64,000 nt of DNA, from assembly GCA_029204225.1 (NCBI GenBank), contig CM055115.1, positions 8,675,466 to 8,739,465 on the forward strand, read 5' to 3'. Both the position numbers and the translations under genes were made by a program. Of this stretch, positions 55,591 to 64,000 are shown piece after piece (the first letter of the stretch is position 1; each line of letters opens with the position of its first letter). The stretch comes from Diphasiastrum complanatum. Taxonomy: Eukaryota; Streptophyta; Lycopodiopsida; Lycopodiales; Lycopodiaceae. A model generated the notes under the pieces. It saw only the letters and a program-made list of their open reading frames with translations. It ran no database searches and had not been told where the DNA came from.

Positions 55591-57068
55591 TTTTTTTTAA
55601 GACTATAGTAAAGGTGTCCAAAAAAAAAGTATGCAATTTTTCCCCCAATGTTCTAATGACAACTTATTAACATGATAAAGAAATCATTCATTTGAATTTC
55701 TCATGAGTCATGACCATTAGTATTTCTGACTTTGTGTATTTCAAACCTAGTACTTTTGGGACTACATTAGGTAGTTTCATTGATTAGGGTTTAAAAGATA
55801 TTTTTGTTTTTTAAGGAAACAAAAAAAATTATTTAATAACACAACAATCTTTGTTCAAAGTCCAAAAATTCAAGACTAGAGCAAATTTGATCACACAAAG
55901 AGTTGTTCATTTAAAGGCTAGTAGTTTGGTAATGGAACAACATCCTATTAGTAAATACAAGGAGTCTATACACCACATTAGATTAGAGCAAAAATACAAA
56001 ATCGGCTATGGCTACAATATGTCAAGTATCACCAAAAACGTTCAAGACAAACATTTTAAACAAATTGTTTAATATATTTGATGACATTAGTCATCAGATA
56101 TGTTACTAGTAATACATGAGACTTCATATATTGTCTCATAACACACACATGACTTCATAATTAATATGTGAAATATAGAAGAGCTCAAACATATGTGAGA
56201 CATTTCAAATAATTATCAAAGGAAACTAGAATCATAGATATCAATGCTCACATATATATTCCCAAATGCATTTTTGTGTTTCCAAAACAAAATTGCATTG
56301 CAAAAGCTGTAAAAACACATGGCAAAATTATGTCTTATTTATGTTTTAATTAAGAAATGACTGGGTATAAGACTTCTATGCCAAACTCTCACCTTGAATA
56401 AATTTGAATTTTGGTTCTCCCAATTTTAGACTACTAGAGACTAGAAACTAGTGACTTGCAAATTTTTTGAAACGTGGCTCTTGGAAGAGCTTAGATTAGA
56501 CTAGAGATTAGCAATCTAGAGAGCAGAGATTATACTAGAGATTAGTAATCTAGTTGAATTTCCCTCCAGGTTTTCACTAGCAAAGATTTGAGAATACGAT
56601 TAGAGATTACGCTGCTCAGACAAGATTAGCAATAACAGATTACACAGGAACAACAAAAGCGACAAAATCATACAGGCACACAATCAGAGATTACGCTTCT
56701 AAGTCAGCATTAGCATTTACAATTCATTTAGGAAAAATGAAGCGACAAGTTCATATAGTCCATGCAGGTACAACGAAAGTGACAAGATCATACAGGTACA
56801 ATAGTAGTGGCAATAGTAAGGTAGGCACATTTCCAAAGACTCCATACTCAAGCAAGCATTATCAAAATCGCCATTCAATCGCAATGTGTCTAAATGATCT
56901 CTTAGAAAACCTCTACCCCTTTGAATATTAGCGCATTGCTATATTGTATTCCTTGAAAACAATGTAGTCATGAATTAAATGTTTCACGAGTAGATATCCA
57001 AGGCGTTGAGGAATATCGCCTTGCTAGCGTTCACAATGCTAGAGAAATATCTGCAATATTCTGAAAAC

Positions 57069-57069
<1 letters not shown>
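55591..57069. other. AT-rich stretch between the palindrome blocks
   Basis: No palindrome copies and no supported gene. The plus frames at 55851-56072 and 56737-56931 have no recognised features. A cluster of short imperfect hairpins based on CTAGAGATTAGCAATCTAG lies at 56500-56560. Confidence 0.5.

Positions 57070-57121
<52 letters not shown>
57070..57121. repeat. (GA)n microsatellite
   Basis: An uninterrupted GA run of about 50 bases immediately before palindrome block 2. Confidence 0.95.
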
Positions 57122-57124
<3 letters not shown>

Positions 57125-57129
57125 TGTCA

Positions 57130-58810
57130 GGCTTGCTATAATTGCCAAGAGTGTATAAGCTAGACAAAGTTGGTGTCTAACTTGAGCAGTGTTCGAGGCA
57201 GATGCATGCCATGATTCCATTGTATAGACATATTATTAGCAATTGCTTTTTGAGTTGTATAAAGTAGATTACAAATTTTCAAACTCGAGTAGTGCTCGAA
57301 TTAGAGCTGTGCTCTGAAGCCTTTTGTAGACATATCATATTTGACTATTTTTCAGTTCTACATGTATTATATGAATCCTTTGTCAGAAGGGTATAATCTG
57401 GACAAAAGTTGGTGTCCAACTTGAGCAATGCTTCATTTGGAGATATTCTCTGAAGCCTTTGTAGACATATGATGTTGGATTGCATTTTTAGTTGTGTAGA
57501 CCAGATTCCAAATTGTGGAAGTCGAGCAGTGCTCGAGTTAGGTTTGCCATGATTCCTTTGTCAAGCTTGCTATAATTGGTAGGAGTGTGTAATCTAGACA
57601 AAGTTGGTGTCTAGCTTGAGCAGTGCTCGAGTTAGATGTATGCCATGATTCCATTGTACAGACATCTCATATGCTATTGCTTTTTGAGCTCTATAAAGTA
57701 GATTTCAAATTGTCTAACTCGAGCAGTGCTCGAGTTAGAGCTATGCTCTGAAGCCTTTTGTAGACATATGATATTTGATTGTCTTTTAGTTGAACAAGTA
57801 TTAATACTATATCATGAGTGTATAATGTTGACAAAATTTGGTGTGCAACTCGAGCAGTGCTCAAGTTGGAGCTATGCTCTGAAGCCTGTGCAGACATATG
57901 ATGTTGGATTGCATTTTCAGTTGTGTAGACTAGATTCCAAATTGTGGAACTCGAGAAGTGCTCGAGTTAGGTATGCAAAATAACATAATGGTAATGATCA
58001 ATTCATAACAGAAGTTTGACCATGGTTCCTTTGTCAGGCTTGCTATAATTGCCAAGAGTGTATAATCTGGACAAAATTTTGGTGTCCAACTCGAACAGTG
58101 CTCGAGTTCGAGGTATTCTCTGAAGCTTTGTAGACATATGATGTTGGATTGCATTTTTAGTTGTGTAGACTAGATTCCAAAAAAAATGAAGTCGAGTAGT
58201 GCTTGAATTAGATATGCTATGATTCTTTTGTCAGGCTTGCTATAATTGGCAGGATGTATAATCTGGACAAAGTTGGTGTCTAACTTGAGCAGTGCTTGAG
58301 TTAGATGTATGCCATGATTCCATTGTACAGACATATCATATGCTATTTCTTTTTTTAGTTCTATAAAGCAGATTTCAATTTGTCTAACTCGAGCGGTTCT
58401 CGAATTAGAGCTATGCTCTAAAGCCTTTTGTAGACATATAATATTTGACTATTTTTTAGTGTACAAGTATTATATGAATCCTTTTCAAGAGGGTATAATC
58501 TGGACAAAATTTGGTGTCCAACTCGAGCAGTGCTCGAGTTAGAGGTATGCTCTGAAGGCTTTGTAGACATATGTTGTAAGTTTGCTTTTTTTAATTGTAT
58601 AGACCAGATTCCAAATTGTCGAACTCGAGCAGTGCTATAATTGGTAGGAGTGTGTAATCTGGACAGAGTTGGTGTCTAATTTGAGCAGTGCTCGAGTTAG
58701 ATGTATGCCATGATTCCATTGTACAGACATCTCATATGTTGTTGCTTTTTGAGTTCTATAAAGCAGATTTCAAATTGTCTAACTCGAGCAGTGCTTGACT
58801 TAGAGCTATG
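57130..58810. repeat. Palindrome array, block 2, with four-subunit higher-order repeat
   Basis: Sixteen palindrome copies at about 57180, 57285, 57415, 57520, 57615, 57715 (perfect), 57846, 57948, 58088, 58190, 58283, 58385, 58520, 58622, 58678 and 58782. The sequence after each falls into four types that recur in a fixed order. Type ii has TGTATGCCATGATTCCATTG, type iii GCTATGCTCTGAAGCC with a long tail, type iv TTCTCTGAAGC...GATTGCATTTTTAGTT, and type i TTTGTCAGGCTTGCTATAATTG. The order ii-iii-iv-i gives a period near 430 bp. It is complete twice in a row, followed by an extra iv-i pair, one more cycle and a partial one. Confidence 0.88.
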
Positions 58811-58884
58811 CACTGAAGCCTTTTGTAGATTTGACTAAGTTATGCCTAAGGGTTTTTATGATCCCAAAATCTGTTGTCGTTTAA

Positions 58885-59475
58885 ATAGAATAGCATATAT
58901 GACATAGCGTACTTATGACAAGGATGTGTGTACACTGTAAACATTGAATAGTACTGTATTGATAGATTTCTGCCATCGTAGGACACTTAAGATTTCAATT
59001 CCAACAGTTTGTCCTTTCATGAATTGTATAACAGGGAGCAATCACAAATTTGAGTTTATTGAACTTCTGCCTTAAACGATTGCAATTGATGATCATATGC
59101 CTATAGCTCGTAGTGATGAAATTATATTGTTCATGCTCTTTTTGATTGAAAGACACTTAACGAATTAACTTATCTTTTTGGCTTGTAAAACTTTGTGCCC
59201 GTTCAGATATATTCTAAGCAAAATGCTGACGCAATGGTAATACTACAAAGGAGACATAGTAAAGGCCACGAGCATATGAGACAGAGCAATCACAATTACA
59301 ATTTTCTCTACCAAGTAAATTGTAGACCTCAATTATCTTGCCTTTCAAGAACATAAACAACGATAAAAGATGTTCTATTTTTGTCAGTTAATTTGATGCC
59401 ATGTTACTCCTCAATATCCAGCTAGTAAATAATCTTGCGATAGTCATTCTAGATGTGCAACTAGTGAAGAATCAC
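58885..59475 (-). other. 3' flank of BPS1-like copy D
   Basis: Reverse complement of 20597-21205. Homology ends abruptly at about 58885, beside the palindrome region. Confidence 0.65.
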
Positions 59476-60420
59476 TCAACAAAATTTCCTTACTGCAGAA
59501 ATGAGTTTTGCCCTACCCGCGACTATGTCATCAAAAAGATCACGTAAGGTGCACTCCAAACTTTCCAAACCACAGTTCAGACTGTTTAAGCTATGCCGAA
59601 GCTCCGTAACATCTGACAGTCGCAATTCCAACGAGCGCGGAACCTGTTCTCCTAATGACTGAAATTCAATGAAAAAATTATCCACATGAGCTTGCATGTT
59701 TCCAAATTCTCTTAGAAGAATTTTCTCTTTCGTTTCCTCACTGAACCGCAAGCCAATTTGCTCGATAAGCCTTTGATGTTAATTAGACGTAGATTTACCC
59801 CATTCGCCCGTCGAACAAATCGCAATCAGTTTAGCGGAGTAAGAACTATCCATGTGAAGCAATCCAAACAGAAGAATCATTGAAACGAAAGAAATTATGC
59901 TCTTCATGGGGTAAATTACTGCGCAAGGATCAAATTGCTTTGCATATCTGCTACCCAAATTCCAAAGCTCCTCCTCTGCCTCAAGTTTCATATCAACAAG
60001 TTGCTTGTTTGCTTGATGTATTCTGGACATCTCTCGTCGGCAATGATTTAGAGCCTGAACTATGGTATCATAGTCATCCCCACCTGCTTGAAGAGCTTCA
60101 ACCGCTATATGGACTACCCGCCCATAAATTTGCAATCTGGAAATATCCGTCATCAAAGCTTTATAAACATTCATAAGTCGCATTGTCTCATCCATCAGAG
60201 TACTAAAGCATTTTAATGGAAAAACAACCTTCTCCACTAGATCCAAAACGACTGCAAGAGAAGATCTGAGAATATCCACAGCATACTGCATCCAGTCTAC
60301 TGTGAAAAACTTATCTCCAATTGACTCTTCCAATTTTTGCAGACATGACGACAAATTGTCGTGAAATGACATATTGGCAGCACCATGACCGTGAGATCAC
60401 AGCGAATTTACAAAAACCAT
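59476..60420 (-). pseudogene. BPS1-like gene, copy D, two nonsense mutations
   Basis: Full-length and in frame with the intact copy B over all 315 codons (stop included). Codon 8 is TGA (60397-60399), as in copy A, and a TAA (59779-59781) falls after TSN in the segment following the hydrophobic stretch. An internal start at 60372 would give a 197-residue product ending there, lacking the last third. The original stop (TGA at 59476-59478) is kept. TATA box at 60798-60805. No frameshift is present, so decay is recent. Confidence 0.87.
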
Positions 60421-63400
60421 GGCGGTGTTTCTTCAGGCAGAGTTAAGGAAGCAACCTTTGCCGTCTGTGTATGTTGCAAAAATCAAGGTAAGGCTACCGG
60501 CCTACCGCTGTACCTTCTGAAATAGCTTGAGAACGTTGTCAAGACAAAAAAATTATGAAGTAAAATTCGCCTTGAGATTGTCGACGAACCCAGCTACGGA
60601 TTATCACTGACTCAGAGGTTCGAAGGAATTTATTGAGTTCCGTCCTCTGTCTCTTACATTCAACACGTCTGCATTCAAGTAAGCCTCTTCCTGGCAAATC
60701 GTTCGCGGTCTCACTCTCGCTCGCTCGCGCTCTCTCTCTCTCTATCTCTCTCTCTCTCTCTCTCAATCAAATGTGTGGTGTTCTCTCTATCGATCTCTAT
60801 TTATATGCTATTTGGACACCTTCAAAACCCTAGTCGCTACATAATAGGTAGTACCCTAGAACGTGTAAATGCATACTGGACCCCTAAGAGGGCTAAAAAA
60901 TGGGACCAAAAAACACTTTGGATACTAACCCAACAAAGTGATCCAAGGGTGTTGCCTGGAATATGACTAGGTGATAGAATGCCATGATTAACCTCGGTAC
61001 TCGTTATTTATTTAGCTAGGTCGGACTATGCATCGCATTTTCAAGTTGCACCGCATGCCAAAGTGCTATTTGTCTTTCAAAGAACAACAAATATGTCAAC
61101 AAGGTGAGGATGAGGGTCTTGAGCTAGAGCCTATACTACATCATGGGTGACTAGGAGGAGGCTATGCTAGACATCACTAGTTGGCCTTTAGGTATCATGA
61201 TTCAGCCCTATCTCCTCAGGCTTTACTATGAAGAATTTAGGATTTCACTTTTAGGTTGTTTACACGTTGCAGACTGATAGATATTATAACAATTTGTGAT
61301 TTGCTTTTATGAAATTTGGATAATGGAATTATAGAAGTTGGAACTACATGCCATTCATCGTTTATGTATGTACTAAGATTTCGGACTTGTCACTTGTATT
61401 TCAATTATGGTAACAAGCATTACTTCCCCTCTCATCAGACAAGCATTCATTGCATGGAATAACAATGATCACTTAAATAAGAATAAAGAGATTCTACTAT
61501 ATGAGCAAAACTTCATAAGTATAATCTTAAAAATAGCATAGAGAGAGTAAATCATTCACATCAATAAAATGAGAATAGACTAACTCACTAACTTCACTTC
61601 AATCCATTTCAAAGACATATGCGAGAACAAATGCTCTTTATATAGCCTCGTAGATGTTCTAAATATGAAATAACCGTCTTAAGTTCCATAACCACTTCTT
61701 GGCATTGGCCCTTCGATAATCGCAAGCCTGAATCCATTGGTGAGTGAGCAAGTTTACAATTGATCAGATTGTATCTGATAAGGGTATTGTGAAGATACCG
61801 TTGCTAAGTGATAAAGATCAGACTTCTAGCTCTGTCTCTGTGAATTTGAATGCCCAAACAGAAGTGAGCTTCGTCCAGATCGGTCATGTCAAGTTCGGAA
61901 GACAACATCTGTTTAGCAAGCATCTTATTCACTTGGTCTCCCTCTGTACTAAGCTTTGCAGCACCCAATTTGGTGTCCTATAGCCAAAGTTATGATCATC
62001 TGAAGTTTTGCAATTTTGTGAGTAAAATTGGCAAAATTTGAAATTGTTCTGATTGCATGCCAGTCATTTCCCTAATTTGTAGTACTGTGCTTGCATGGAT
62101 TAGTTGCATGTTGATTCTCAGAGTGATTCTGACATGCATGAGAGATTTACAATGGATTTGAGTGGTCATACGCATGTGCTCTTACAGTTGGGTTACAAAT
62201 CAATGTTAATGGATGACAAATTCTGTAAAACTGAAGTTTACGTAGGAAAATTCCGTAATGACGTTTGTAACTGATGCAGTGTGCTTTGCATGCCAGTTTG
62301 ACATTGGGGTAGTCCATCGATTATAGGCACGCTTGAGCCCGAGGCTCGAATTGTCGTATCGGAGGCAAAGGCATCGAAGGTTTGCATGGAACTTTGCATT
62401 TGCCTTTGAAATCGTGAAATTGATCGTCGATAAAGACTGTATCCCTATTGAGTAAAATCTGCTAGGTATCGAAGTCGTATAGCTTGGTCAGATGAAGTGT
62501 ATCCAGTAAGGATGATCTTGAGACCTCGGAAGTTGAATTTCTTCCTCGTCTCCTTCGGGATGTGCGCATAGGTGATGCATCCAAACACTCGAAGGTTCTT
62601 CATTGAAGCCTTAGATCCTGTCCAAACCTCATGTGGTGTTTTGCCTATGAGGGCCTTAGTCGAACATTTGTTTTGGACGTAGGCTGCAATGGAGACAGCT
62701 TCAACCCAGAAGCTCTGCAACAAAGATTCATGTGCCAGCATACATTTGGCTGACTCTACCAGGGTACGATTCTTACTCTCGGCTAAGCCATTAGATTGAG
62801 GCGAATAAGGAGTGATAAACTGTTGTTCAATGCCTTGTCTTGGTAGTACTCCTTGAATTTAGTAGAGATGTACTCTCCACCATTATTGGACCTCAGGGCT
62901 TTGATTTGTCTGCCAATTTCTTTCTCTGCATGCTCCTTGAAGATTCTGAAACAATTGAAAGCTTTTGACTTTCTCTTGATAAAGTACACTAAGCAATCCG
63001 CTAGAAACATGCTGATGGCTTGATCTAAATGGTTTCATGGCCAGTTTACAAACTAGACAAAGTAGATAATTTGACTTTCCTATCTGGATAGTCGAGATCA
63101 ACAACAATAGATTGTTTAGACATTTGTTGTACAAAAGAATAATTTAGGTGACAAAGTCTATAATGCCAAAGTGAACTGTTATTTCTTTGAATAGAAGTAC
63201 TAAGAGCCTGACTAGAGGTAGAACAACAATGATTTAATCTATACAAGTATCCATGTCTCTTTCCGAGTGCTAGGATCCTGTCTTTCCTATTAACTACTTT
63301 ACACTCATCGGATTCAATTTCTACTTTATGTCCTAGATCTGTAATTCCGCTAACAAAGATCAAATTTGTAGATAGATTTGGTACATGCAATACATTTCAA

Positions 63401-63644
63401 AGTAGCTTAGATTGATTGTTTGCAAAGCTCAATCTTACTGTACCTTCACCTTTGATAGCATGTGTGCTATTGTTGCCCATGTGAACATATCATTTGGTAT
63501 TGGAAGGCGTATAGGACTCGAAATAGCCAATATGTCTACTCATTTGCTGTGTGGCTCCGGAGTTCAGAAACCAGGAGCTGTTGTTGGATGTTTTTTGATG
63601 GCTAGTCATTAAGGCATCATTATCCGATTTTTGAATCCACTGTG
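59654..63644. repeat. Direct duplication of 1-3970
   Basis: Base 1 of the window aligns to 59654, and homology runs without rearrangement to 3970/63644, covering the BPS1 3' part, promoter, LTR and copia-1 body. Differences are scattered substitutions and small indels. The true left limit of the first copy is outside the window. Confidence 0.93.
60421..61569 (-). promoter_or_regulatory. Promoter and leader region of BPS1-like copy D
   Basis: Counterpart of 768-1909, near-identical. TATA box at 60798-60805 on the minus strand; the CT tract at 60730-60764 is interrupted by a TA. Confidence 0.55.
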
Positions 63645-64000
63645 TGGCTCTGGCAGTACTCCTTGAATTTAGTAGAGATGTACTCTCCACCATTATTGGA
63701 CCTCAGGGCTTTGATGTGTCTGCCAATTTCTTTCTCTGCATGCTCCTTGAAGATTCTGAAACAATTGAAAGCTTTTGACTTCTTCTTGATAAAGTACACT
63801 AAGCAATCCGCTAGAAACATGCTGATGGCTTGATCTAAATGGTTTCATGGCCAGTTTACAAACTAGACAAAGTAGATAATTTGACTTTCCTATCTGGATA
63901 GTCGAGATCAACAACAATAGATTGTTTAGACGTTTGTTGTACAAAAGAATAATTTAGGTGACAAAGTCTATAATGCCAAAGTGAACTGTTATTTCTTTGA
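61570..64000 (-). mobile_element. copia-1, copy G (cut by window edge), with internal duplication
   Basis: 3' LTR 61570-61694, block X 61915-62310, integrase C-terminal region 62741-62445, integrase core 63010-62783 (LRSNNGGEY, second catalytic Asp changed to Asn), GAG-pre-integrase 63390-63046, and protease remnant 63650-63490 (LNSGATQQM). At 63645 the sequence jumps back to integrase and repeats 62846-63195 as 63649-64000, so integrase follows protease twice. The duplication is not in copy A. All frames are broken. Confidence 0.85.
63649..64000 (-). repeat. Second copy of the copia-1 integrase segment
   Basis: Near-identical to 62846-63195. It is joined to the protease remnant in place of the Gag zinc-knuckle region and continues past the window edge. 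It keeps CAGTACTCCTTGAATTTAG, where the first copy has lost a few bases. Confidence 0.85.

Noticed and set aside
54300-58810. CRISPR-like array of palindromic repeats with spacers
   Set aside because: The spacers are long and related to each other in classes, the repeats are degenerate, and the DNA is a plant nuclear sequence.
54300-58810. Ends of a CACTA/En-Spm transposon
   Set aside because: I looked for CACTA/TAGTG termini and a 3-bp target duplication around the array and saw none, so the comparison is kept only as an analogy.

Overview
The window is nuclear DNA from a land plant with a large, repeat-rich genome. It holds plant-type Ty1/copia and Ty3/gypsy retrotransposons whose primer-binding sites match the plant initiator-methionine tRNA, and a plant-specific gene family (BYPASS1/ROH1-like) as the only non-transposon genes I recognise. 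Species cannot be named from the sequence. Almost everything except one gene is broken.

Layout. (1) 1-4.6 kb: a BPS1-like pseudogene copy (A, minus strand, cut by the window edge), its promoter flank, and a decayed copia element ('copia-1', minus). (2) 4.6-9.0 kb: a rearrangement zone with an inverted LTR fragment, an anonymous conserved block ('unit B'), the 5' end of another copia-1 copy, and a second copia element ('copia-2', plus) with LTR, primer-binding site and a long Gag-PR-IN frame cut just after the second integrase aspartate. (3) 8949-20433 and 29801-41895: two arms of a very large inverted repeat. From the outside in, each arm has copia-1 interrupted by a target-site-flanked composite insertion, which itself holds a 3.4-4.1 kb non-autonomous LTR element. 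The arm then ends in a BPS1-like gene. The only intact BPS1-like gene (B, 19652-20596) is in the left arm. The right-arm copy (C) has a replaced C-terminus. (4) 20.4-29.8 kb: the spacer between the arms, a mosaic of duplicated pieces including a BPS1 3'-end fragment, copia gag, and a gypsy LTR with integrase. (5) 42-48.7 kb: copia reverse transcriptase, a decayed gypsy gag-pol, and another copia-1 integrase fragment. (6) 48.7-53 kb: two more LTR elements seen only in part. (7) 53-58.9 kb: a decayed unrecognised reading frame, then an unusual region of about 28 copies of a 23-bp palindrome, in part ordered as a four-subunit higher-order repeat. (8) 59-64 kb: BPS1-like pseudogene copy D and copia-1 copy G, a near-identical direct duplication of the first 4 kb.

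How it fits together. The copia-1 copies share flanks, a dead protease motif and the same internal deletion. They therefore appear to have spread by duplication of the BPS1-copia-1 block (directly and in inverted orientation), not by transposition. The two BPS1-like genes inside the inverted repeat point tail to tail, a geometry that in plants can feed double-stranded RNA silencing. The most novel-looking signal is the palindrome array at 54.3-58.8 kb.
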